Source: Prochilodus magdalenae
Taxonomy: Eukaryota; Chordata; Actinopteri; Characiformes; Prochilodontidae
Direction: 5' to 3'
NCBI GenBank assembly: GCA_024036415.1
Contig: JAMWET010006806.1
Coordinates: 30,001-94,000, forward strand
DNA: 64,000 bases
In this document: positions 11,985 through 23,856 of the stretch, piece by piece
How the letters are laid out: the number at the start of each line of letters is the position of its first letter
How positions within the stretch are numbered: the first letter of the stretch is position 1
The notes under the pieces: model-generated
Database searches by the model: none
What the model was told of the DNA's origin: nothing
What the model saw: the letters and a program-made list of their open reading frames with translations, nothing else
Position numbers and translations under genes: made by a program

Positions 11985-14900
11985 TGGACTAGTCTAGACC
12001 CTCTCAACATCCACCATACACTAATCTAGACCCTCTCCAACATCCACCATACACTAATCTAGACCCTCTCCAACATCCACCATACACTAATCTAGACCCT
12101 CTCCAACATCCACCATACACTAATCTAGACCCTCTCAACATCCAACATGGACTAATCTAGACCCTCTCCAACATCCACCATACACTAATCTAGACCCTCT
12201 CCAACATCCAACATGGACTAGTCTAGACCCTCTCAACATCCACCATACACTAATCTAGACCCTCTTAACATCCACCATACACTAATCTAGACCCTCTCAA
12301 CATCCAACATACACTAATCTAGACCCTCTCCAACATCCACCATACACTAATCTAGACCCTGTCTAACATCTACCATACACTAATCTAGACCCTCTCAACA
12401 TCTACCATACACTAATCTAGACCCTCTCAACATCCACCATACACTAATCTAGACCCTCTCAACATCCAACATGGACTAATCTAGACCCTCTCCAACATCC
12501 ACCATACACTAATCTAGACCCTCTCAACATCCACCATACACTAATCTAGACCCTCTCCAACATCCACCATACACTAATCTAGACCCTCTCAACATCCACC
12601 ATACACTAATCTAGACCCTCTCCAACATCCACCATACACTAATCTAGACCCTCTCAACATCCACCATACACTAATCTAGACCCTCTCCAACATCCACCAT
12701 ACACTAATCTAGACCCTCTCAACATCCACCATACACTAATCTAGACCCTCTCCAACATCCACCATACACTAATCTAGATCCTCTCCAACATCCAACATGC
12801 ACTAATCTAGACCCTGTCCAACATCCAACATGCACTAATCTAGACCCTCTCAACATCCACCATACACTAATCTAGACCCTCTCCAACATCCACCATACAC
12901 TAATCTAGATCCTCTCCAACATCCACCATACACTAATCTAGACCCTCTCCAACATCCACCATACACTAATCTAGATCCTCTCCAACATCCACCATACACT
13001 AATCTAGAACAGCTCCAACACCCAACATGGACTAATCCAGACCCTCTCCAACATCCAACATGGAGTAATCTAGACCATCTCCAACATTCAACAAACACTA
13101 ATCTAGACCCTCTCCAACATCCAACATACACTAATCTAGACCCTCTCCAACATCCAACATGGACTAATCTAGACCCTCTCAACATCCAACATGGACTAAT
13201 CCAGACCCTCTCCAACATCCACCATACACTAATCTAGACCCTCTCCAACATCCACCATACACTAATCTAGACCCTCTCAACATCCAACACGGACTAATCT
13301 AGACCCTCTCCAACATCCAACACGGACTAATCCAGACCCTCTCCAACATCCACCATACACTAATCTAGACCCTCTCCAACATCCAACATGGAGTAATCTA
13401 GACCCTCTCCAACATCCAACATGGAGTAATCTAGACCCTCTCCAACATCCAACACGGACTAATCCAGACCCTCTCCAACATCCACCATACACTAATCTAG
13501 ACCCTCTCCAACTTCAAACATACACTAATCTAGACCCTCTCCAACATCCACCATACACTAATCTAGACCCTCTCCAACATCCAACATACACTAATCTAGA
13601 CCCTCTCCAACATCCAACATGGACTAATCTAGACCCTCTCAACATCCAACATGGACTAATCCAGACCCTCTCCAACATCCACCATACACTAATCTAGACC
13701 CTCTCCAACATCCACCATACACTAATCTAGACCCTCTCAACATCCACCATACACTAATCTAGACCCTCTCAACATCCACCATACACTAATCTAGACCCTC
13801 TCAACATCCAACATGGACTAATCTAGACCCTCTCCAACATCCAACAAACACTAATCTAGACCCTCTCAACATCCAACATACACTAATCTAGACCCTCTCC
13901 AACACCCAACATGGACTAATCCAGGCCCTCTCCAACATCCACCATACACTAATCCAGACCCTCTCCAACATCCACCATACACTAATCTAGATCCTCTCCA
14001 ACATCCACCATACACTAATCTAGACCCTCTCAACATCCAACATGGAGTAATCTAGACCATCTCCAACATCCAACAAACACTAATCTAGACCCTCTCAACA
14101 CCCAACATGGACTAATCCAGACCCTCTCCAACATCCACCATACACTAATCTAGACCCTCTCCAACATCCAACACGGACTAATCTAGACCCTCTCCAACAT
14201 CCAACATGGACTAATCTAGACCCTCTCCAACATCCACCATACACTAATCTAGACCCTCTCCAACATCCAACGTGGACTAATCCAGACCCTCTCCAACATC
14301 CACCATACACTAATCTAGACCCTCTCCAACATCCACCATACACTAATCTAGACCCTCTCCAACATCCTCCATACACTAATCTAGACCCTCTCCAACATCC
14401 AACATGGACTAATCTAGACCCTCTCCAACATCCAACATACACTAATCTAGACCCTCTCCAACATCCAACGTGGACTAATCCAGACCCTCTCCAACATCCA
14501 CCATACACTAATCTAGACCCTCTCCAACATCCACCATACACTAATCTAGACCCTCTCCAACATCCATCATACACTAATCTAGACCCTCTCCAACATCCAC
14601 CATACACTAATCTAGACCCTCTCCAACATCCAACATACACTAATCTAGACCCTCTCCAACATCCACCATACACTAATCTAGACCCTCTCCAACATCCACC
14701 ATACACTAATCTAGACCCTCTTAACATCCACCATACACTAATCTAGACCCTCTCCAACATCCAACATGGACTAATCCAGACCCTCTCCAACATCCACCAT
14801 ACACTAATCTAGACCCTCTCCAACATCCAACATGGACTAATCCAGACCCTCTCCAACATCCAACATGGACTAATCTAGACCCTCTCCAACATCCAACATG

Positions 14901-16743
14901 GACTAATCTAGACCCGCTCCAACATCCAACATGGACTAATCTAGACCCTCTCCAACATCCAACATGGGCTAATCTAGACCCTCTCCAACATCCACCATAC
15001 ACTAATCTAGACCCTCTCCAACATCCAACATGGGCTAATCTAGACCCTCTCCAACATCCACCATACACTAATCTAGACCCTCTCAAACATCCAACATGGA
15101 CTAATCTAGACCCTCTCCAACATCCAACATGGACTAATCTAGACCCTCTCCAACATCCACCATACACTAATCTAGACCCTCTCCAACATCCACCATACAC
15201 TAATCTAGACCCTCTCAACATCCACCATACACTAATCTAGACCCTCTCAACATCCACCATACACTAATCCAGACCCTCTCCAACATCCACCATACACTAA
15301 TCTAGACCCTCTCAACATCCACCATACACTAATCTAGACCCTCTCAACATCCACCATACACTAATCTAGACCCTCTCCAACATCCACCATACACTAATCT
15401 AGACCCACTCCAACATCCACCATACACTAATCTAGACCCTCTCAACATCCACCATACACTAATCTAGACCCTCTCCAACATCCACCATACACTAATCTAG
15501 ACCCACTCCAACATCCACCATACACTAATCTAGACCCTCTCCAACATCCACCATACACTAATCTAGACCCTCTCCAACATCCACCATACACTAATCTAGA
15601 CCCTCTCAACATCCACCATACACTAATCTAGACCCTCTCCAACATCCACCATACACTAATCTAGACCCTCTCCAACATTCACCATACACTAATCTAGACC
15701 CACTCCAACATTCACCATACACTAATCTAGACCCTCTTCAACATCCACCATATACTAATCTAGACCAGCTCCAACATGGACTAATCTAGACCCGATCCAA
15801 CATCCACCATACACTAATCTAGACCCTCTCCAACATCCAACATGGAGTAATCTAGACCCTCTCAACATCCAACATACACTAATCTAGACCCTCTCAACAT
15901 CCACCATACACTAATCTAGACCCTCTCCAACATCCACCATACACTAATCTAGACCCGATCCAACATCCACCATACACTAATCTAGACCCTCTCCAACATC
16001 CACCATACACTAATCTAGACCCTCTCCAACATCCAACATGGAGTAATCTAGACCCTCTCAACATCCAACATACACTAATCTAGACCCTCTCCAACATCCA
16101 CCATACACTAATCTAGACCCTCTCTAACATCCAACATGGAGTAATCTAGACCCTCTCAACATCCAACATACACTAATCTAGACCCGATCCAACATCCACC
16201 ATACACTAATCTAGACCCTCTCCAACATCCACCATACACTAATCTAGACCCTCTCCAACATCCAACATGGAGTAATCTAGACCCTCTCAACATCCAACAT
16301 ACACTAATCTAGACCCTCTCCAACATCCACCATACACTAATCTAGACCCTCTCCAACATCCAACATGGAGTAATCTAGACCCTCTCAACATCCAACATAC
16401 ACTAATCTAGACCCTCTCCAACATCCACCATACACTAATCTAGACCCTCTCTAACATCCAACATGGAGTAATCTAGACCCTCTCAACATCCAACATACAC
16501 TAATCTAGACCCTCTCCAACATCCACCATAAACTAATCTGGACCCTCTCCAACATCCAACATGGACTAATCTAGACCCTCTCCAACATCCAACATGGACT
16601 AATCTAGATTAGTGTATGTTGGATGTTGGAGAGGGTCTAGATTAGTGTATGGTGGATGTTGGAGAGGGTCTAGATTAGTGTATGGTGGATGTTGGAGAGG
16701 GTCTAGATTAGTGTGTGGTGGATGTTAGACAGGGTCTAGATTA
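11985..16743. repeat. Large 33-bp minisatellite, orientation flips near 16605
   Basis: There are about 143 copies of a 33-base unit (32 bases when one C is lost), built on TCTAGACCCTCTCCAACATC followed by CACCATACACTAA or CAACATGGACTAA. Unit types are interspersed, and blocks of units recur (for example between 15780 and 16500). At 16599-16612 the sequence CTAATCTAGATTAG is palindromic. From there to 16743 about four units run in reverse complement. Because 33 is a multiple of 3, minus-strand ORFs of 11-residue repeats (GCWRGSRLVYG) arise; these are not genes. Confidence 0.97.
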
Positions 16744-17109
16744 AGTGAAGTGCTGCTTGTGCTGGTGAAGTTGGATCGTCTCCTATGTCTGATCAGCAGT
16801 GAGAGGTAGACGGGCGTCCCTGTCCCAGTTTAATACCGTATGGATTATTATATTCCAGAGGAAATTATTACTGTACTGTACGTGTACATGTAGCCTGTTT
16901 GCAGCATCCCCTTTAGCTCAGGTCCGTTCTGACCCAGCTGAGAAACAAACCTGTATATTTGATTGTTATTGTTCCGGTTATTTATTTATTTATTAATATT
17001 TAATTATTAATTTATTTATCCATAGTATTTATCTGTATTAATCGGAGCACTGGGTTACACAGTGTGCACTGTATGTATTTCAGTGTGATAGGCTCACCGA
17101 CTCACTGGC
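16744..17109. other. Non-coding DNA just upstream of the promoter region
   Basis: The sequence is AT-rich toward 16980-17030 (TTATTTATTTATTAATATT). No array or exon was recognised. If a non-coding first exon exists it could lie here or further upstream, but I cannot place it. Confidence 0.35.
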
Positions 17110-17279
17110 TAATCTGAGCCAATCCCAGCGCAGGGGGGCGTGGTCTCCGGAAAACGGGTGGTAAAAACAACCCCGAAAACGCCTGAGCACGATGTTAATA
17201 AGGGGTGTTAAACCGCCGCGGCCAGTCGCGATAAAAGCGTGACCCTGCCTCTCCCCTCATTCCTCCCTCCAGAGCTACA
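17110..17279 (+). promoter_or_regulatory. Probable proximal promoter and 5' UTR of the fibulin gene
   Basis: Just upstream of the ATG are a CCAAT box (GAGCCAATCCC, CCAAT at 17119-17123), a GC/KLF-type box GGGGCGTGG at about 17135-17143, and a TATA-like ATAAAAG at 17231-17237. The TATA spacing would place a start site near 17260, leaving a 5' leader of about 20 bases. The pyrimidine run ending CCTCCCTCCAG at about 17273 also looks like a splice acceptor. If it is one, the ATG exon is preceded by a non-coding exon somewhere upstream, as in mammalian EFEMP1. The two readings conflict and the sequence does not decide between them. Confidence 0.4.
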
Positions 17280-17357
17280 ATGCTGGGACTCTGCGTGATA
17301 GCTGCACTGCTGGCTCGCGCCGTCGCGCAGGACCCGGAGGAACCTGTGTCCTACACG
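17280..17357 (+). CDS. efemp1: efemp1 coding exon 1: start codon and signal peptide
   Basis: The 26 codons read MLGLCVIAALLARAVAQ then DPEEPVSYT. The first 16-17 residues form a classical secretory signal peptide: short n-region, hydrophobic core LCVIAALLA, and an AVA-Q cleavage site. The acidic QDPEEP stretch matches the mature N-terminus of fibulin-3 and fibulin-4 (QD-EE). This ATG is the first in frame and directly precedes the signal peptide. The exon ends after the Thr codon ACG, followed by GCAAGT, a non-canonical GC donor with an otherwise ideal consensus. No phase-0 GT donor is available before the in-frame TGA at about 17370. Joining to exon 2 gives SYT-CTDGY. Human fibulin-3 has one extra residue (Gln) at this junction, so one codon is missing or the junction differs. 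Confidence 0.85.
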
Positions 17358-17600
17358 GCAAGTGCTCTCTGATAGAAGCTCTTGTGAGAAGTGCATGTTG
17401 TGTTGGTGGTGACAGCAGCCGCTCCTCTCCAGAGCCCGGCGCTGTGTGCGTGCTCGGAGCCGGAGGAGCAGCGTGCATGCGCAGGTGGTGGGGGGAGAAG
17501 GTGTTGGAGTCGGCCTCTGTTTGTGGACAGAAGCTGGACTTGCTTACAGAACCGGTTCCAGCCTGCCGTGTTAACAGTACATGTGTTCTCTTCTCCACAG

Positions 17601-17646
17601 TGCACAGATGGCTATGAGTATGACCCTGTCAGACAAGTGTGCAAAG
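17601..17646 (+). CDS. efemp1: efemp1 coding exon 2: start of the N-terminal module
   Basis: The exon follows a good acceptor (TTCTCTTCTCCACAG) and ends at the donor G|GTATGA. It reads CTDGYEYDPVRQVCK plus the first base of the next Asp codon. It is 46 bases long, entering in phase 0 and leaving in phase 1. The sequence is the hallmark of fibulin-3/4, where CTDGYEWDP is followed by the first calcium-binding EGF domain. Its two cysteines belong to the partial EGF-like segment before the first DxDEC motif. The DPVRQ segment is closer to fibulin-3 than to fibulin-4. The small size agrees with the corresponding exon in other vertebrates as far as I recall. Confidence 0.93.
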
Positions 17647-17935
17647 GTATGAGTCACTCAGCACGCTCGGGTTTGGGATTGTGTGGTGGACTCTGTGTCT
17701 CTTTCTCAGCTTGTTTAACTTCCCTGCTAGAAACAAACAGCACATGTTGTGTTCTGGATGCTGGTGTGTTGCCCAAACGGCATGACCATGCTGGATGACC
17801 ACCTGAACCAGCACCAGACCAGCATGGAACGCTTGCTGCTCTGTGAGAGTTGTCTTTGCGGGTGGGCGATATGATGATATTTTATTGTTACAGTGACTAA
17901 CAATGTCACAACACTGCTCTGAGCATGTCATGGAT

Positions 17936-19617
17936 ATCTTCTATACTTAAAGGAGCAGCATATAAGTATCTTCTGTACTTAAAGGAGCAGCATATAAGTA
18001 TCTTCTGTACTTAAAGGAGCAGCATATAAGTATCTTCTGTACTTAAAGGAGCAGCATATAAGTATCTTCTGTACTTAAAGGAGCAGTATATAACTATCTT
18101 CTATACTTAAAGGAGCAGTATATAACTATCTTCTATACTTAAAGGAGCAGTATATAAGTATCTTCTGTACTTAAAGGAGCAGTATATAACTATCTCCTAT
18201 ACTTAAAGGAGCAGCATATAAGTATCTTCTGTACTTAAAGGAGCAGCATATAAGTATCTTCTGTACTTAAAGGAGCAGTATATAACTATCTTCTATACTT
18301 AAAGGAGCAGTATATAACTATCTTCTATACTTAAAGGAGCAGTATATAAGTATCTTCTGTACTTAAAGGAGCAGTATATAACTATCTCCTATACTTAAAG
18401 GAGCAGTATATAACTATCTTCTGTACTTAAAGGAGCAATATATAACTATCTTCTGTACTTAAAGGAGCAGTATATAGCTATCTTCTGTACTTAAAGGAGC
18501 AGTATATAACTATCTTCTGTACTTAAAGGAGCAGTATATAGCTATCTTCTGTACTTAAAGGAGCAGTATATAACTATCTTCTGTACTTAAAGGAGCAGTA
18601 TATAACTGTCTTCTGTACTCAAATCAGTATATAACTCTTCTATACTTAAAAGAGCAGTATATTACTATCTTCTATACTTAAAGGTGCAGTATATAACTAT
18701 GTTCTATACTTAAAGGAGCAGTATATAACTATGTTCTATACTTAAAGGTGCAGTATATAACTATCTTCTATACTTAAAGGAGCAGTATATAACTATCTTT
18801 TATACTTAAAGGAGCAGTATATAACTGTTTTATACTTAAAGGAGCAGTGTATAATTATCTTCTGTACTTAAAGGAGCAGTATATAAGTATCTTCTGTACT
18901 TAAAGGAGCAATATATAACTATCTTCTGTACTTAAAGGAGCAGTATATAAGTATCTTCTGTACTTAAAGGAGCAATATATAACTATCTTCTGTACTTAAA
19001 GGAGCAGTATATAACTATGTTCTATACTTAAAGGAGCTGTATATAACTATCTTCTGTACTTAAAGGAACAGTATATAACTTTTCTGTACTTAAAGGAGCA
19101 GTATATAATTATCTTCTATACTTAAAGGAGCAGTATATAACTATCTTCTATACTTAAAGGAGCAGTATATAACTATCCTCTGTACTTAAAGGAGCAGTAT
19201 ATAACTATTTTCTGTACTTAAAGGAGCAGTATATAACTATCCTCTGTACTTAAAGGAGCAGTATATAACTATCCTCTGTACTTAAAGGAGCAGTATATAA
19301 CTATCCTCTGTACTTAAAGGAGCAGTATATAATTATCTTCTATACTTAAAGGAGCAGTATATAATTATCTTCTATACTTAAAGGAGCAGTATATAACTAT
19401 CCTCTGTACTTAAAGGAGCAGTATATAACTATCTTCTGTACTTAAAGGAGCAGTATATAACTATCTTTTATACTTAAAGGAGCAGTATATAACTGTTTTA
19501 TACTTAAAGGAGCAGTATATAACTATCTTCTATACTTAAAGGAGCAGTATATAACTATCTTCTGTACTTAAAGGAGCAGTATATAACTATCCTCTGTACT
19601 TAAAGGAGCAGTATGTA
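17936..19617. repeat. Minisatellite, 32-bp unit with TATATAA, intron 2
   Basis: About 52 copies of a 32-base unit, ACTTAAAGGAGCAGTATATA followed by ACTATCTTCTGT, fill the middle of intron 2. Each unit carries AGTATATAA, a TATA-like string. Sub-blocks of five to eight units are repeated (18050-18210 versus 18260-18400). Its downstream end grades into sequence with the CCACCTTAAATGG motif. Confidence 0.96.
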
Positions 19618-19639
19618 ACCCTCAGCACTGGGGATTTGT

Positions 19640-20078
19640 ATTGCAACCTACAGAGTCTTATTTAAATAGACCAGTTCCACCTTAAATGGTGCAGCATTTA
19701 CATTTTAGCCCTGTCATTCAGCTCCTTGTTTAAATTTACTAGTTCCACCTTAAATGGTGCTGCAGTAACATTCTGGCACTGACGTTCAGCTTCTTGTTCA
19801 AATTTACCCGGTCCACCTTAAATGACACAGCATTGACATTTTAGCACTGACATTTATCTTGTCATTCAACTTGACCAGTTCCACCTTAAATGGTGCAGCA
19901 TTGATATTCTGGCCCTGAAATTCAGCTTCTTGTTCGAGTGTTCCACCTTAAATGACATGTGGCTACGTTCTGGCGCCTGAGGCGTTAGAATACCCACTGT
20001 GCCGTTTAAGGTGGAATGTTAAAACAAGCATCTGAATGACAGGGTCAAAATGTAACTGCTGCACCATTTAAGGTGGAA
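19640..20078. repeat. Short degenerate array and inverted copies of the CCACCTTAAATGG repeat
   Basis: Four degenerate units of about 70-75 bases occur at 19670-19960, each with TTCCACCTTAAATG and an ATTCTGGC.CTGA.ATTCAGC tail. Two reverse-complement motifs (TTTAAGGTGGAATG) follow at about 20006 and 20067. The same family forms the large array at 32045-34345. The opposed orientation suggests an inverted element that later seeded tandem growth. Confidence 0.8.
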
Positions 20079-20200
20079 TGATGTGATGCCTGACCCTTGA
20101 ATGTCCCTGTGGTATCGCCCACCCCTAGTTGTGAGCCTCAGCTGTGTCCACCACTGTTAGACTGTCTGCTGCTTCTACACCCTCTGTCCTCTCCCCGCAG

Positions 20201-20545
20201 ACGTTGACGAGTGTGCCATCATGACCGACGCCTGCAAAGGGGGCATGAAGTGTGTGAACCACTTTGGTGGGTACCTCTGCCTGCCCCAGAACGCACAGAT
20301 CTTCGTGAGCAGCGGTGATGAGGCATCTCAGCCTGCCGAGCCTAGCGTGCCTCAGAGTGGACCGGTCAACCCGCCTCCACACAGCGCGGGTACGGGTCAG
20401 GGCACGGGCCAGGGTGCCGGCCAGGGCACGGGCCAGGGCGGGGGTATTGCAAGTCGGGGGCCTGGCATCCGCCGGGTGGGGACTTCTACCAGGATCCTCC
20501 GCTGCACACCTGGCTTCACCCTGGACGAGCAGAACTACTGCAGAG
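20201..20545 (+). CDS. efemp1: efemp1 coding exon 3: atypical cbEGF 1 with long Gly/Gln/Pro linker
   Basis: The acceptor is CTCTCCCCGCAG and the donor G|GTGAGG. The exon is 345 bases, phase 1 to phase 1, encoding residues 42-156 of the joined product. It opens with the calcium-binding motif DVDEC, then [19 protein letters not shown]. That stretch contains the C-x-N-x4-Y-x-C pattern for Asn hydroxylation in cbEGF domains. The domain is interrupted by about 70 residues rich in Ser, Pro, Gly and Gln, including [19 protein letters not shown] near residues 105-123. It is completed by [16 protein letters not shown]. Fibulin-3 is known for this interrupted first domain (a linker of about 88 residues in human), so the split is expected. 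The Gly-Thr-Gly-Gln iteration looks like a local codon-level repeat. The reading frame stays open past the donor for another 460 codons because the following minisatellite has a 21-base period. Confidence 0.95.
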
Positions 20546-20689
20546 GTGAGGTCCGCTTTCTGCTGTTTCAAACAAGGGTATCAAATCCAGAACCAGGTGT
20601 GTCCCCTGCGTCTTCTGGATCGTTTCTAGAAGGGTCATCATTGTGGTCATGTCAGAATCTGAAAATGGGGAGTAATGCAGCTTTTGTGG

Positions 20690-21855
20690 AGCCTGTAGGC
20701 GGTATTGTGGAACCTGTAGGCAGTATTGTGGAACCTGTAGGCGGTATTGTGAACCCTGTAGGCAGTATTGTGGAACCTGTAGGCAGTATTGTGGAACCTG
20801 TAGGCAGTATTGTGGACCCTGTAGGCGGTATTGTGGAACCTGTAGGCGGTATTGTGGAACCTGTAGGCGGTATTGTGGACCCTGTAGGCGGTATTGTGGA
20901 ACTTGTAGGCGGTATTGTGGAACCTGTAGGCAGTATTGTGGAACCTGTAGGCAGTACTGTGGAACCTGTAGGCGGTACTGTGGACCTTGTAGGCAGTATT
21001 GTGGAACCTGTAGGCGGTATTGTGGAACCTGTAGGCTGTATTGTGGAACCTGTAGTTGGAATTGTGGGACCTGTAGGCAGTATTGTGGAACCCGTAGGTA
21101 GTATTGTGGACCCTGTAGGCAGTATTGTGGACCCTGTAGGTGGTATTGTGGAACCCGTAGGTAGTATTGTGGACCCTGTAGGCAGTATTGTGGACCCTGT
21201 AGGTGGTATTGTGGACCCTGTAGTTGGTATTGTGGAACCTGTAGGCAGTATTGTGAACCCTGTAGGCAGTATTGTAGGCCCTGTAGACGGTATTGTGGAC
21301 CCTGTAGGCGGTATTGTGGAACCTGTAGGTAGTATTATGGAATCTGTAGTTGGTATTGTGGAACTTGTAGGCGGTATTGTGGAACCTGTAGGCGGTATTG
21401 TGGACCCTGTAGTTGGTACTGTGGAACTTGTAGGCAGTATTATGGACCCTGTAGGCGGTATTGTGGAACCTTTAGGCTGTATTGTGGAACCTGTAGGCAG
21501 TATTGTGGAACCTGTAGTTGGTATTGTGGAACCTGTAAGCAGTACTGTGGAACCTGTAGTTGGTATTGTGGACCCTGTAGTTGGTATTGTGGACCCTGTA
21601 GTTGGTATTGTGGAACCTGTAGGTGGTATTGTGGAACCTGTAGGTAGTATTGTGGACCCTGTAGGCGGTATTATGGACCCTGTAGGCGGTATTGTGGAAC
21701 CTGTAGGCTGTATTGTGGAACCTGTAGGCAGTATTGTGGAACCTGTAGTTGGTATTGTGGAACCTGTAGGCAGTACTGTGGAACCTGTAGGCGGTATAGT
21801 GGACCTTGTAGACAGTACTATGGACCCTGTAGGCAGTATTGTGGAACCTGTAGGT
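20690..21855. repeat. Minisatellite, 21-bp unit, in frame with exon 3
   Basis: About 55 copies of a 21-base unit (GTAGGCGGTATTGTGGAACC plus T) begin 145 bases after the exon 3 donor. Because 21 is a multiple of 3 and the unit lacks stops in this frame, the exon 3 reading frame continues through the whole array as VGSIVEP repeats, to a stop near 21936. The opposite strand is also open (TGSTIPP repeats, 20652-21995). The last eight or so units were copied with the duplication at 23857. Confidence 0.96.
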
Positions 21856-23856
21856 GTCTTGTCAGTGCTCCAATTTAGTCCTATGACTTGTATCCAGTAC
21901 TTTAAGTGTAACTTGCAGTCAGCAGTGCAACTGTAACACTCTGTAACAGAATGTAGCCTGTATACAGTATTGTACCTGTAAGTCAGTAGTGTCACTGTAG
22001 CTCATCAGTACTCTCTTTCTGTCAGTACTGTAACCTGTATCTAGTGTTGTAACTGTATGTTACAGTCAGTAGTGTTACTGTAGCCCATCAGTACTCTAAC
22101 TTTGTCAGTACTATAACCTATATGTTACAGTCAGTAGTGTCACTGTAGCTCATCAGTACTCCAACTTTCTGTCAGTACTGTAACCTGTATCTAGTGTTGT
22201 AACTGTATGTTACAGTCAGTAGTGTCACTGTAGCTCATCAGTACTCTGTCTGTCAGTACTGTAACCTGTATTTAGTTTTGTAACTGTAAGTTACAGTCAG
22301 TAGTGTCACTGTAGCTCATCAGTACTCTGACTTTGTCAGTACTATAACCTGTATGTTACAGTCAGTAGTGTCACTGTAGCTCATCAGTACTCCAACTTTC
22401 TGTCAGTACTGTAACCTGCATCTAGTGTTGTAACTGTATGTTACAGTCAGTAGTGTCACTGTAGCTCATCAGTACTCTGTCTGTCAGTACTGTAACCTGT
22501 ATTTAGTTTTGTAACTGTAAGTTACAGTCAGTAGTAACCCGTGTTCAGTACTCTAACTTTGTCAGTACTGTAACCTGTATGTTACAGTCAGTAGTAACCC
22601 GTGTTCAGTACTCTAACTTTGTCAGTACTGTAACCTGTATGTTACAGTCAGTAGTAACCTGTATCTAGGGTTATAACTGTAAGTTACATTCATTAGTAAC
22701 CTGTGTTCAGTACTCTAACTGTCTGTCAGTACTGTAACCTGTATGCTACAGTCAGTAGTAACCTGTGTTCAGTACTCTTAACTGTCTGTCAGTACTGTAA
22801 CCTGTATGTTACAGTCAGTAGTAACCTGTATGTAGGGTTATAACTGTATGTTACAGTCAGTAGTAACCTGTGTTCAGTACAGTAACTGTCTGTCAGTACT
22901 GTGACCTGTATGTTACGGTCAGTAGTAACCTGTGTTCAGTGCTTTAACTGTCAGTACTGTAACTTGCATGTTACAGTCAGTAGTAACCTGTATGTAGGGT
23001 TATAACTGTATGTTACAGTCAGTAGTAACCTGTGTTCAATACTCTAACTGTCTGTCAGTACTGTGACCTGTATGTTACGGTCAGTAGTAACCTGTGTTCA
23101 GTGCTTTAACTGTCAGTACTGTAACCTGTATGTTACAGTCAGTAGTAACCTGTGTTCAGTGCTTTAACTGTCAGTACTGTAACCTGTATGTTACAGTCAG
23201 TAGTAACCTGTGTTCAGTGCTTTAACTGTCAGTACTGTAACCTGTATGTTACAGTCAGTAGTAACCTGTGTTCAGTGCTTTAACTGTCAGTACTGTAACC
23301 TGTATGTTACAGTCAGTAGTAACCTGTGTTCAGTACTCTAACTGTCTGTCAGTACTGTAACCTGTATGTTACAGTCAGTAGTAACCTGTGTTCAGTACTC
23401 TAACTGTCTGTCAGTACTGTAACCTGTATGTTACAGTCAGTAGTAACCTGTGTTCAGTACTCTGACTGTAGTCTGCAGTCTGTGCCGTGACTGTAACTCA
23501 TTATCAGATAACAGTAATGGATTAGCTAGGAATTGGGGACGGCCCTGTGGAACACGGCCCTTTAGATGCTAATGGCCGTCAGCGGTAGAGCCCAAACACC
23601 ATTGCTGGGCAGTGAGGCCTGAAGGAACCTTATTCAGTCTTACATAATGCTCACAGAACCTGAGACGGCTTCATTCAGCAGTGTGAAAGAGAGGATAACA
23701 GATAGCGAGACCTGCGAACAACAGAAGGAAGCAGCCGCATTCCCGCGGTGACCCTGCCCGAGGGTGAGTTGTTTATGTGTCAGCCTGTTAAGTAGCCAGA
23801 GACGACTCTGCCAAGCACATCCGCGGGCACCTACTTAACACAGGGTCCCACTGCCG
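21697..23856 (+). repeat. Tandem segmental duplication, copy 1
   Basis: This 2160-base segment runs from within the 21-bp array, through the hairpin-bearing array, to about 390 bases of non-repetitive DNA ending CCCACTGCCG. It is followed directly by copy 2 at 23857. The copies are near identical at both edges, with an offset of exactly 2160 at the left edge. Confidence 0.93.
21900..23470. repeat. Hairpin-bearing minisatellite, about 58-70 bp unit
   Basis: Units contain GTCAGTACTGTAACCTGTAT, GTTACAGTCAGTAGT and either a GTGTTCAGT or CATCAGTACTC segment. Later units settle to 58 bases. The segment ACTGTAAC, six bases, GTTACAGT is a perfect inverted repeat, so most units can form an 8-bp-stem hairpin. 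The array recurs at 24060-25735 in the duplicated copy. Confidence 0.93.

Noticed and set aside
12850..15221. Minus-strand ORFs with GCWRGSRLVYG repeats
   Set aside because: They are the product of the 33-bp minisatellite period; units vary without codon-level constraint.
11985..16743. CRISPR-like regular repeats
   Set aside because: Units are contiguous without unique spacers and the DNA is animal nuclear sequence.
20125..20571. 148-codon minus-strand ORF opposite exon 3
   Set aside because: It is a shadow of the GC-rich exon 3; the + strand has the conserved EGF cysteines and valid splice sites.
20652..21995. 447-codon minus-strand ORF with TGSTIPP repeats (mucin-like)
   Set aside because: The Thr/Ser/Pro-rich look suggests a mucin, but it is the complement of the 21-bp array and has no promoter, exon or conserved ends. 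It is partly duplicated at 23835-24155 with the DNA segment, not as a gene.
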